The notes beneath the pieces were generated by a model. It was given only the letters and a program-made list of their open reading frames with translations, ran no database searches and was not told the origin of the DNA. Below, in pieces: positions 18,908-26,890 of a DNA stretch of 64,000 nucleotides. Origin of the DNA: Aphanothece sp. CMT-3BRIN-NPC111 (lineage in GTDB: Bacteria > Cyanobacteriota > Cyanobacteriia > Cyanobacteriales > JAHHGU01). The DNA lies in contig JAHHGU010000020.1 in the NCBI GenBank assembly GCA_019359765.1, positions 1-64,000 of the forward strand. Direction: 5' to 3'. A program made the translations under genes and the position numbers. Position 1 is the first letter of the stretch; each line of letters opens with the position of its first letter.

Positions 18908-19223
18908 GGTATTGCTCCACTAATTCGTCATACTTTTTAGGTAGTTCAACGCGATCTGCTTGGAAGTTTGCCATTGCCCACAGCAGGAATACAGGAAACA
19001 TCGCGCCAGTGCTGGCGATTAACCAACCTGCCGGAGATAGCAGGAAAAAAGCTACTGCTGCTTCAACCGCACTCAAGCCGACAGAGAATACTAAGGCTGT
19101 CTTAGACGGTTCCGCATCATGCTTGCCTTCCCTGTCGTTAAGCAGGTGAAGCTGTGTCTGGTAGTATCTCGCTCTGGGGTCAAATTCAAAATCTTCAGCA
19201 TTCTGGGTGTATTGAGTGTTCAT
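18879..19223 (-). CDS. Hypothetical small membrane protein with two spans
   Basis: The product has 114 residues with two adjacent hydrophobic segments (about residues 45-64 and 66-87, ALVFSVGLSAVEAAVAFFLL and then WLIASTGAMFPVFLLWAMA). Hydrophilic N- and C-termini probably both face the cytoplasm. No family is recognised. The gene starts 2 bp after the stop of the 149-residue membrane protein gene and overlaps the next gene by 29 bp. It belongs to a tight operon of unknown function. Confidence 0.68.
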   Translation of the reverse strand: MNTQYTQNAEDFEFDPRARYYQTQLHLLNDREGKHDAEPSKTALVFSVGLSAVEAAVAFFLLSPAGWLIASTGAMFPVFLLWAMANFQADRVELPKKYDELVEQYHDSNKSRLR

Positions 19224-19225
19224 GG

Positions 19226-19675
19226 TTAAGCACGCTCCTGATTTCGCTTTTGGATGATGGCTTTGCGGGCTTGCTGGGTACTATGTTTCAATTTCAGCCC
19301 TGTGAGAACTTTGGCGGCGTTGGCATGAGCAAAGAAGCTGGCAGCTGCACCTCCAGCTAACCCCGCAGATAGGGCAATTGGTCCGCGCCCTGCTTGGGAT
19401 GCTATTAGTTGAGGCGCAATGCTAAAGGTTAGCGCCCCTGCCACGACTACGATGAATGTGGTGAGCTTTTCTTTGTCGGGGGGTAGACGGCGATCGCGTA
19501 CTGAGTTAAATTCTGCTATGCGTTCAGCAGTCAGTTGGTTTTTCGCATCTTTCTCAACTTCAGCGATGATGTAATCGCGATCGTTCCCTGGCATCTGTTT
19601 CATCGTCTTTGGGGAAGTATTGCGCCAGCGGTCGAGGCGATTGCGGCGTTGTTCGTTTTGGGTTGTGTGTAACAT
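19226..19675 (-). CDS. Hypothetical small membrane protein
   Basis: This 149-residue protein has a charged N-terminal half (residues 1-70) followed by two hydrophobic helices (TTFIVVVAGALTFSIAPQLI and a Gly/Ala-rich SAGLAGGAAASFFAHA). It has a basic C-terminal tail (KLKHSTQQARKAIIQKRNQ). The Gly/Ala-rich helix hairpin resembles small oligomeric membrane proteins, but I recognise no family. It lies in a four-gene operon, with its stop two bases from the next start. A repeat-like GAGGAGAGGG palindrome lies in the 80-bp gap upstream. Confidence 0.68.
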   Translation of the reverse strand: MLHTTQNEQRRNRLDRWRNTSPKTMKQMPGNDRDYIIAEVEKDAKNQLTAERIAEFNSVRDRRLPPDKEKLTTFIVVVAGALTFSIAPQLIASQAGRGPIALSAGLAGGAAASFFAHANAAKVLTGLKLKHSTQQARKAIIQKRNQERA

Positions 19676-19689
19676 TTCGTCCTCCTGTG

Positions 19690-19750
19690 GATAGATAAAT
19701 TAGAAAGACCTCTCCCACCTGCCCTCCTCTCCTGCGAGGAGAGGGGGCTA
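19690..19750. repeat. Dispersed palindromic repeat (CTCTCCTGCGAGGAGAG)
   Basis: The gap between two operon genes holds CCTCCTCTCC paired with GGAGAGGGGG across a short loop. It belongs to the same C-rich/G-rich dispersed family as 21381-21477. It may act as a processing hairpin inside the operon mRNA. Confidence 0.5.
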
Positions 19751-19755
19751 AAGGG

Positions 19756-20493
19756 TTAGGTTTTTTTCCGTACAGTTTCAAAAACCCAGTCAATGCAGCG
19801 TTTGCCATTGGCATAGGTGCAGACATCGGTGTTCTTGACTCCTGCCAAGACAGTCTTTAACTGCTGTTGCAATTCCACATCAGGACCAATCACCGCTAGC
19901 GCACTGCCGTCTTTGACAATGCCCTCAATTTTGGTTTTGAAGGTGTTTAAATCCAATGGCGATTGATTCTGTCCGGGTTCTGCTGCCTGGATGGCTAAAA
20001 TAGCAGCAACGCGATTGTTATTGCCTAAAGTGCGTTGATGCCGAATCTCCTTCTCCAAACTCTCTAGTGCCAGTGGCAATGCTGTACCAGGATGGGTACC
20101 AATGCCTTCTGGTGGGGTAGCAACTGCAAGGCAGTCTTGTTGTAGGGTGAGGCGATCGCGATCTTGGTAAGCTTGATTGCCCAGTACGATAGTTTTATCG
20201 GCAAATTTGGCATCAAGGCGAATGTCACCTTCCATTAGGTGGTTCAGGCGATCGCTACAAAGCTGCTGAATCGAGGTCTTATACTCAAGGTTAGAGAGTG
20301 AGACATCCGCATAAAAAGCGGCGATCAGACGTGTGTTTTGAGCATCCCAGATAATAGGTAGCCCTAGTATGCCAGCGCCGACTAAGGCAATACCCCAGGC
20401 GGCAGGCGATCGCCATAGAGGGGTTTCTGGCTGGCGATCGCTATAAACAGCACCCCTAGCAACGTCACGAGGCTTTTGAGGAACTCTTGTCAT
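19756..20493 (-). CDS. Membrane-anchored protein with von Willebrand A-like metal motif
   Basis: The product has 245 residues with one N-terminal span (about residues 32-49, AAWGIALVGAGILGLPII). The part after it is predicted to be periplasmic. It carries DVSLS (63-67), which fits the DxSxS signature of a MIDAS metal site, and PGTALPLALESL (135-146), which fits the usual threonine loop. The third acidic position is not evident. This suggests a diverged von Willebrand A-like fold; I see no other family. It is the first gene of the four-gene operon and sits between CHAT/Uma2 and the sigma-like pair. The vWA call is inference from motifs only. Confidence 0.62.
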   Translation of the reverse strand: MTRVPQKPRDVARGAVYSDRQPETPLWRSPAAWGIALVGAGILGLPIIWDAQNTRLIAAFYADVSLSNLEYKTSIQQLCSDRLNHLMEGDIRLDAKFADKTIVLGNQAYQDRDRLTLQQDCLAVATPPEGIGTHPGTALPLALESLEKEIRHQRTLGNNNRVAAILAIQAAEPGQNQSPLDLNTFKTKIEGIVKDGSALAVIGPDVELQQQLKTVLAGVKNTDVCTYANGKRCIDWVFETVRKKT

Positions 20494-20652
20494 AATTGCG
20501 GTGCCTCCGAGGGGGAGTAAGTTGAACCGTTAATTCTTAATCACAGGGAACTGAAAAAACTTTGCAAATTTGGGTAGCTAGGTATTATTGCTCGGTCTTG
20601 TCCCTGATACAGAAAATAAAATTGGTACAACTAGCGATCGCGATCAACCCCT

Positions 20653-21231
20653 ATGACTGCCGTTACTGTAAATTTCAACCCCATCATTAAACTTACCGAC
20701 GACCAGTTTTATCAACTTTGTCGGGCAAATCCTGATGTTAAATTTGAACGCAACGCCAAGGGAGAATTAATTATCATGCCACCTACAGGTGGAGAAACTG
20801 GAAACCGTAATGTTGAAATTGCGGCAGATTTTGTGATTTGGAATCGGCAAACTAAACTCGGCAAAGTTTTCGATTCTTCTACCTGCTTTAAACTCCCCAA
20901 CGACGCGGATCGTTCCCCTGATGTATCTTGGATACAACAAGAAAGATGGGATGCTCTCACACCCGAACAGAAAGAGAAATTTCCTCCAATTGCTCCCAAC
21001 TTTGTCCTGGAGTTAATGTCGCCGACTGATAGCTTAAAAGAGACACAATCCAAGATGCAAGAATATATGGATAACCAAGTAAGACTCGGCTGGTTAATTA
21101 ATAGAAAAACACGTCAAGTTGAAATTTATCGCCTCGGACAAAGAGTAGAAGTGCTGGAATCTCCTACAGAATTATCAGGAGAAGATGTCTTACCAGGTTT
21201 TGTCCTCAATATGCAAATTGTTTGGGAATAG
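20653..21231 (+). CDS. Uma2 family restriction-endonuclease-like protein
   Basis: This 192-residue protein has the Uma2 (DUF820) pattern: FYQLCRANPDVKFERNAKGE at the start, IMPPTGGETGNRN, SPDVSWI, then LELMSPTDSLKETQSKMQEYM and LGWLINRKTRQVEIYR. The last two supply the Asp/Glu-x-Lys-like positions of a PD-(D/E)XK nuclease fold. The family is expanded tens of times in cyanobacterial genomes. Its biological role is unsettled, with links to mobile DNA or defence proposed. It stands alone on the plus strand and interrupts a minus-strand region. A repeat cluster follows it at once. Confidence 0.92.
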   Translation: MTAVTVNFNPIIKLTDDQFYQLCRANPDVKFERNAKGELIIMPPTGGETGNRNVEIAADFVIWNRQTKLGKVFDSSTCFKLPNDADRSPDVSWIQQERWDALTPEQKEKFPPIAPNFVLELMSPTDSLKETQSKMQEYMDNQVRLGWLINRKTRQVEIYRLGQRVEVLESPTELSGEDVLPGFVLNMQIVWE

Positions 21232-21308
21232 TCTTATATTTAATAGGACTTACGCATCCAGCAAGTGTTTTACTGGATATACGTCAATATTGCCCCCTTT
21301 TTGAACCC

Positions 21309-21360
21309 AGTTGTAGAGTTGTAGAGACGTTGCATGCAACGTCTCTACAACTCTACAACT
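21309..21360. repeat. Perfect 52-bp palindrome
   Basis: Both halves (26 bp each, centred on GCATGC) are exact inverse complements with no loop. Each half contains TTGTAGAG twice. It lies 78 bp after the Uma2 stop, is a known type of cyanobacterial intergenic palindrome, and could end transcription or be a small transposable repeat. Confidence 0.85.
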
Positions 21361-21380
21361 CCTACATGAATGTAAAATTT

Positions 21381-21477
21381 GCCCTCATCCCCCAGCCCCT
21401 TCTCCCAATTCTGGGAGAAGGGGAGCCAATTTTAAAGTCCCTCTCCCAAGCTTGGGAGAGGGATTTAGGGTGAGGGC
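21381..21477. repeat. MITE-like repeat with GCCCTCA/TGAGGGC ends
   Basis: This 97-bp element has terminal inverted GCCCTCA and TGAGGGC and two inner hairpins (CTTCTCCCA/TGGGAGAAG and CTCTCCCAAGCTTGGGAGAG). It is a typical non-coding dispersed repeat of cyanobacteria and contains no reading frame. Confidence 0.75.
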
Positions 21478-21642
21478 AAGGATTCATGCAGGAGGTCTAA
21501 TGTTTGAGCCTCTTAGCATACAGGGGATAATTAACCCGAATTTGGTATGAGTGATTTGATGGGGCGATCGCTCACCACCACGAATATAATTTCATTGACA
21601 AGACAGGGTGTTGATAATCACCAGGTACTTTGTACATCAGGG

Positions 21643-24600
21643 TTAACGCAAGCCTTGGGAGATGAATGCCGCCCAGTATAAGGGAGATTCAAAAGGATAG
21701 GATTCTCGGCACAGATCCTTCAACCTTGTTTGGGTATTGTAAATCCTTCCAGCAGTTGCATTGTCGCCAGCAGCCTCTGCCCGATTAAATTGCTCGTCCA
21801 GATGAGCATCTAGCTGACGTTTATACTCTTTTTTGAGTTGCTTACCTGTGAGCGATCGCAGTTGCATTTGGGCTTGTTGTAGGGCAGTGGGGCGATCGCG
21901 TCCTTGCTTTCGATTCTGATAGTAGAGGATCGAGAACAAAGCTGTAGCTAAGTCATCAACTGCCCACAAGGTAGAACAAACACTTCTGGCACCTGCACAC
22001 AAAAAGCCTGTGGCAAGCGTCAAAATATCATCTGTTATCTCAGTTACACCTAGATTAGTTTCGCAACAGGAGAGGAATACATCAGAAAGATTAGGCAGTT
22101 GCCAACCTGGTGTCATCAGTTGCCCCAAGGTTATCGTGCCATTTCCTAATAGCAGCAGCGATTCTAAAGGATTATCCAGACGCGATTGGGCATGGTGGCT
22201 GGAGTGGAGTACCTGGACTTTATTTGCTAATTCGCGATAATTTTCAACGGTAGCGCGGCTGCGTCCTTTTAAACGCTGAGGTTCAGGAATGTTGTACAGT
22301 TGGGCAATTTGAGAGCCTTCAAAACTGGCAAAGAGCAAATCCTCTGTAGCGTCTTCCACCGTGCCGTATTGTTGAACGTCGAGCAACGTCTCTATTGGGG
22401 GACGTTTTTTGCAAAATTCCAAGATTTGGCAACTGGGAACGTAACGGATGAGGAATTTATCGCCCAGGTATTGCACCTGAGTTCCGTTAGAATCCCCCGC
22501 CTGCGGTACTTTCCTTTCTAAGGAGGGCTGGGGAGGATCTGCAATGGGCAAAGCTGCGAAGGGCATCTGGTGTAAATCAAGGTGAGGAATAAGGATGATT
22601 TCTTCAATACCTTGGAGATGTTGAGCAATTAACTCATTTAGTTGTAAGCGTTGAGATAGTTCAGCCAGAAACGTGCTAATTTTGTTTACCCATTCTGCCT
22701 TATTTGACAAATAGGGCTTTAGCCAGTTATTGAAAATCCAGGATTGTAATGTTTCTAATCCTTGTCCTGTACAAGTGTGCAGCAGAGGGTTTTTATTTTT
22801 GCGGAGGATAAAGATATGGGTGTCGTTGTCGGTTGTATAAAAGCTGAGGATGGCAGTTGTAGGAGTGTCAATTAGTTGCTGCATCGACGCTAAACTAATG
22901 GCACTCACTTGAATTTCTCCGGCTAATACGGTATCTAATCGCCGGATTTGTTCCCAGATACGTTGTTTTTGTGATTCTAGTTCTTCAAGAGTGTTGTTGA
23001 GTGCTTCGTATGCGGCACGTCCATCTCGCGAGCGGGTAGAAGCGCTTACCAGTTGTTTGCTATTGTCAGATTGATTTTGGGAACGTTCCTCATCAATACG
23101 CTGTTGCAAGGCTTCATATTGCTGCAAATACTCTTGCACTTCTTGAGGGATTTCTCCAGCAGAATAAAGGTCATTACTCGCCATCAAGTCTACCAAACGT
23201 TTAGAACGGGAACGCTCAACACATTCAATCGCTTTGTCTAGTTGTCCAGCGTTGATACAAGATTGCACCATGTTTTCATAAACGTTAATGGCTGCTTTCA
23301 GAATCTCTTGGCGACGGGAGTCAGAAGTTGCCCAACTACGACTTTGTTCTACTGCTGCAATGGCAATTTCATATCCCTCAATTGCTTCTGTCCACAGTCC
23401 AGCTTTAAAGGCTGTATCGCCTAGGTTACGTCCAGATTGGAGACACTTTATAGGATCAGTAATGGGTGTCCTGATTTCTAATGCTAATCGGAAACAGGCG
23501 ATCGCCTGCTCGATATTTTCTGCCCTATCTCCCCTGATTCTGTCAATGTAAGCAGTAGCTAGATTATTTTGAGTTGCTGCCCAATCGGTAGGAAAATATT
23601 CGCGAGTGTAAACTGTTAATGCTGCCTGGTAACCAGCAATAGCCTGCTCGATATTTTCTGCCCTATCTCCCCTGATTCTGTGAATGTAAACAGCAGCTAG
23701 ATTATTTTGAGTCATTGCCCAATTAGTGGGAAAATCTTTGCGGGTGTAAACTGTTAATGCTACCTGGCAATAAGCAATAGCCTGCTCCAGATTTTCGGCT
23801 TTATCTCCCCTAATCCTATTACTATAAGCAGTAGCTAGATTATTTTGAGTCATTGCCCAATCGGAGGGAAAATCTTCGCGGGTACGAACTGTTAATGCTG
23901 CCTGGTAATAAGCAATAGCCTGCTCCAGATTTTTGGCTCGATCTCCCCTGATTCTGTCACTGTAAGCAATAGCTAGATTATTTTGAGTTGCTGCCCAATC
24001 GGAGGGAAAATCTTTGCGGGTGTAAACTGTTAATGCTGCCTGGCAATAAGCAATAGCCTGCTCCAGATTTTTGGCTCGATCTCCCTTGATTCTGTCAATG
24101 TAAGCAGTAGCTAGATTATTTTGAGTCATTGCCCAATCAGAGGGAAAATCTTTGCGGGTGCGAACTGTTAATGCTGCCTGATAACCAGCAATAGCCTGCT
24201 CCAGATTTTCGGCTTTATCTCCCCTAATTCTATTACTATAAGCAGTAGCTAGATTATTTTGAGTTGCTGCCCAATCGGAGGGAAAATCTTCGCGGGTGCG
24301 AACTGTTAATGCTGCCTGATAACCAGCAATAGCCTGCTCCAGATTTTCGGCTCGATCTCCCCTGATTCTTTCACTGTAAGCAGCAGCTAAATTATTTTGA
24401 ATACTTGCCCAATCGGAGGGAAAATCTTTGCGGGTGCGAACTGTTAATGCTGCCTGATAACCAGCAATAGCCTGCTCCAGATTTTCGGCTCGATCTCCCT
24501 TGATTCTGTGAATGTAAGCAGTAGCTAGATTATTTTGAGTTGCTGCCCAATCGGAGGGAAAATCTTTGCGGGTGTAAACTGTTAATGCTACCTGGTAACT

Positions 24601-25251
24601 AGCAATAGCCTGCTCCAGATTTTCAGCTCGATCTCCCCTGATTCTGTGAATGTAAGCAGTAGCTAGATTATTTTGAGTTGCTGCCCAATCGGAGGGAAAA
24701 TCTTCGCGGGTATAAACTGTTAATGCTATTTCATAGCCAGTAATAGCAATCTCTAAGTTACTTGCTCTATTCCCTAACGGAAACTGCTGAATCAGGTTAC
24801 TAAAATTGGCTATATCTACGGCAATATCTTGGGCTTGTTGTAATTCCACATTATCCAGGCTAGCTGTTGCACAAGAGTGCAATATATAGGCAAAGAAATT
24901 ATCCAGTTTGTTCACATTTGCTTGCAGTAGTGGGTACACTGCTTGCGGATTCCCTCTGCTGTCGAAAATTGTCCATAATACTTGCATTAAGAAATTGTGA
25001 TATTCTTCTCGGGAGGCTGCAAGTGTTGGTTGACCTATTGCTGAAGCCAGTTGTGCTGCCAGATTTTGCAACCAAATAGCATTTCTATCGCGATTCTCTG
25101 CCATCATTGCTGCTACTCGTGTCATTGTCTGCACCAAGCCAGCATCAAGCAGTTGGGAGTGGGTATTTAAAATTTCTAGTTCTGTACCAGCATCACAGGT
25201 AAGTAGAATTTGGATTAAGTTTAGATAGGCTTGCAGACGTTGTTCATTCAT
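21643..25251 (-). CDS. TPR-CHAT protein (caspase-like peptidase fold), nine 46-residue repeats
   Basis: I chose the ATG at 25251 (MNEQRLQAYL), which has GAGG nine bases upstream, giving 1202 residues. An upstream in-frame start at 25296 is less likely. After about 165 helical residues come nine near-identical 46-residue TPR-like units (NLEQAIAGYQAALTV through DFPSDWAATQNNLATAY to RIRGDRAE), then two more diverged TPRs and a coiled-coil stretch. The C-terminal CHAT domain (about residues 830-1202) keeps both caspase-like catalytic residues: His1020 in LHSSHHA and Cys1063 in LSCCET. The family is a protease, and TPRs usually receive a partner or signal. Its substrate is unknown. It is cytoplasmic, with no signal peptide or span. 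Confidence 0.9.
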   Translation of the reverse strand: MNEQRLQAYLNLIQILLTCDAGTELEILNTHSQLLDAGLVQTMTRVAAMMAENRDRNAIWLQNLAAQLASAIGQPTLAASREEYHNFLMQVLWTIFDSRGNPQAVYPLLQANVNKLDNFFAYILHSCATASLDNVELQQAQDIAVDIANFSNLIQQFPLGNRASNLEIAITGYEIALTVYTREDFPSDWAATQNNLATAYIHRIRGDRAENLEQAIASYQVALTVYTRKDFPSDWAATQNNLATAYIHRIKGDRAENLEQAIAGYQAALTVRTRKDFPSDWASIQNNLAAAYSERIRGDRAENLEQAIAGYQAALTVRTREDFPSDWAATQNNLATAYSNRIRGDKAENLEQAIAGYQAALTVRTRKDFPSDWAMTQNNLATAYIDRIKGDRAKNLEQAIAYCQAALTVYTRKDFPSDWAATQNNLAIAYSDRIRGDRAKNLEQAIAYYQAALTVRTREDFPSDWAMTQNNLATAYSNRIRGDKAENLEQAIAYCQVALTVYTRKDFPTNWAMTQNNLAAVYIHRIRGDRAENIEQAIAGYQAALTVYTREYFPTDWAATQNNLATAYIDRIRGDRAENIEQAIACFRLALEIRTPITDPIKCLQSGRNLGDTAFKAGLWTEAIEGYEIAIAAVEQSRSWATSDSRRQEILKAAINVYENMVQSCINAGQLDKAIECVERSRSKRLVDLMASNDLYSAGEIPQEVQEYLQQYEALQQRIDEERSQNQSDNSKQLVSASTRSRDGRAAYEALNNTLEELESQKQRIWEQIRRLDTVLAGEIQVSAISLASMQQLIDTPTTAILSFYTTDNDTHIFILRKNKNPLLHTCTGQGLETLQSWIFNNWLKPYLSNKAEWVNKISTFLAELSQRLQLNELIAQHLQGIEEIILIPHLDLHQMPFAALPIADPPQPSLERKVPQAGDSNGTQVQYLGDKFLIRYVPSCQILEFCKKRPPIETLLDVQQYGTVEDATEDLLFASFEGSQIAQLYNIPEPQRLKGRSRATVENYRELANKVQVLHSSHHAQSRLDNPLESLLLLGNGTITLGQLMTPGWQLPNLSDVFLSCCETNLGVTEITDDILTLATGFLCAGARSVCSTLWAVDDLATALFSILYYQNRKQGRDRPTALQQAQMQLRSLTGKQLKKEYKRQLDAHLDEQFNRAEAAGDNATAGRIYNTQTRLKDLCRESYPFESPLYWAAFISQGLR
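23518..24759 (-). repeat. Nine tandem 138-bp repeats within the CHAT gene
   Basis: The DNA repeats with a 138-bp period (46 codons) and very few changes between copies, much closer than functional TPR constraint alone would need. This points to recent unit duplication or gene conversion. All copies stay in frame. Confidence 0.9.
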
Positions 25252-25471
25252 TGCGTATTTCCTCGAATTAAATTTTGTATAAATATCAATCAGCACTTTT
25301 ATTACTTCTTTTGCAATTTCATCTCACAGGCTAAAGCTTAGGGCTAGACAAACAAAGTCCGCGTAGGTAGACTTACGGAAACTTGAGGGTTTTGCAGCCT
25401 TCGCAGGCAGGCATAGTACGCGCAAAGCTACGACTTGATATCCAATAGAAAAAAGAATGCAACACATCGGA

Positions 25472-25551
25472 GATCCCCCTAAATCCCCCTTGAAAAGGGG
25501 GACTTTAAATCGAATTCGGTTCTCCCTTTTTAAGGGGTGCTAGGGGAGATC
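25472..25551. repeat. Dispersed inverted repeat with GATCCCCC-like ends
   Basis: An 80-bp element has ends GATCCCCCTA and TAGGGGAGATC and an inner CCCCCTTGAAAAGGGGG hairpin. It sits between the CHAT gene and the NYN gene and is a common kind of cyanobacterial non-coding repeat. Nothing else is seen in 25252-25584. Confidence 0.7.
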
Positions 25552-25584
25552 GAGCCTATGTAGCAAACATTTAGCTATTTCATA

Positions 25585-26679
25585 TTAGTCCTTAGGCGTT
25601 TTTACAGGCATTGGGATGCTGCCCTTGCAGATTTCGTCTTTAATCGTCTCCAAATTAATGTAGCAATCTGCCACATCAATTAGCTCATTAGATTTCCTTG
25701 ACTGCAAACTCACCACTTCCACCCGTGCGCCCCGCCCACTCACCGCTTTGATAGCACAGGCAAATTCTTCATTATCACTAACTAACACGGCGGTGTCATA
25801 GGCTCCCACTAAGCTAATCAAATCTAGGGCAATTTCCACATCTAAGTTTGCCTTTTTTGAATTATCTGCACGGCGCACCAACTCTTTACTTACCACGCGG
25901 TAGCCATGACGACGCAACGATGACAGAAAGTCTTGCTGCTTCTTATTCGCTGAATCAACTCCCATGTAGAAGCAGGCACGAAATAAGGGAGAACCCGCTG
26001 TTAGCACTGCCAGCAGTTTGGCATAATCAATCTCGATGCCCAACTTCTGAGCAGCAGAAAATAGGTTAGTACCGTCAATAAAGATTGCTACCCGTCCGCG
26101 ATCGCATTGAGACTGAGCAGACACCCATTCCTGGAGAGCAACCAATTGCTCTTGGATATAATCTAGATGCCGCGTGCGGTCATGTAGCGCTTCAGCACTG
26201 GCATCTAAATCTTTTACCCATTGCTGAACTGCCGTTACTTGCCCTTGCCAGTCGGCTTTCTCTAGCGTCTCCACCCGTTGCCATAAAGAACCGACATCAT
26301 CAGATAATGGGCGATCGCTCAGACGCTGGAGATCCGTCTGGACTTGCGCTACTTCCGTCATCGCGGCGGTGAGACGCTGCTGCATCTGCTGTTCAACGTG
26401 GTAACGGTTCACCCGATAAAAGCCGATGAAGAGTGATAGAGGAACAGCAAAAACAGCCTGCTGAGAAACAGTAGCTAAAACACCTGCAAATACCGAACTC
26501 CAAAAAGTTATCTGTTCTGCTGTTTCTACCCACTGCACTGCTGCTTGTGGCTGAGGCTTTTGTGCAAAAACTTTATTCCTGGATGTCTTGGCGGCTGGCT
26601 GTTCCAGGGCGATCGCTCTTGTGCCATTAACGGCGATCGCTGGCATTAAAGTGGCGTTCAGCCCGTCATGCTTGCCCAT
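25585..26679 (-). CDS. Membrane-anchored NYN (LabA-like) RNase-fold protein
   Basis: This 364-residue protein has two parts. Residues 1-170 have one or two hydrophobic spans (TFWSSVFAGVLATVSQ and FAVPLSLFIGFYRV) followed by a coiled coil. Residues 190-345 form an NYN domain with IFIDGTNLF, KKANLDVEIALDLI and VLVSDNEEFACAIKAV, the acidic positions of the PIN-like metal-binding site. LabA/DUF88 proteins bind or cut RNA; in Synechococcus LabA acts in circadian feedback. The usual SGDSDF is SDNEEF here. The membrane anchor is unusual and would place RNA processing at the membrane, which is inference. It stands alone between the CHAT gene and miaB. Confidence 0.85.
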   Translation of the reverse strand: MGKHDGLNATLMPAIAVNGTRAIALEQPAAKTSRNKVFAQKPQPQAAVQWVETAEQITFWSSVFAGVLATVSQQAVFAVPLSLFIGFYRVNRYHVEQQMQQRLTAAMTEVAQVQTDLQRLSDRPLSDDVGSLWQRVETLEKADWQGQVTAVQQWVKDLDASAEALHDRTRHLDYIQEQLVALQEWVSAQSQCDRGRVAIFIDGTNLFSAAQKLGIEIDYAKLLAVLTAGSPLFRACFYMGVDSANKKQQDFLSSLRRHGYRVVSKELVRRADNSKKANLDVEIALDLISLVGAYDTAVLVSDNEEFACAIKAVSGRGARVEVVSLQSRKSNELIDVADCYINLETIKDEICKGSIPMPVKTPKD

Positions 26680-26890
26680 ATCATCATTTCTCCTGCCAGT
26701 TGCGTATAGTATTTAATCGACTAAGCAGAGAGAAGTTTTGCAAATTGCCCCCTGCTCAGTCGTTTACTACATTGCTATTGACACAAAGCCACAAATGTGG
26801 CATATATTACCCGTTGAGTCGTTGCTGACGGTGAGCGATCGCTTGCTCTAAGACATTGAGCAACTCTTACAGGTTGACCTTGCCTAAGTC

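Noticed and set aside
23518..24759. Tandem repeats as a CRISPR array
   Set aside because: The 138-bp units have no spacers and keep a reading frame inside the CHAT gene.
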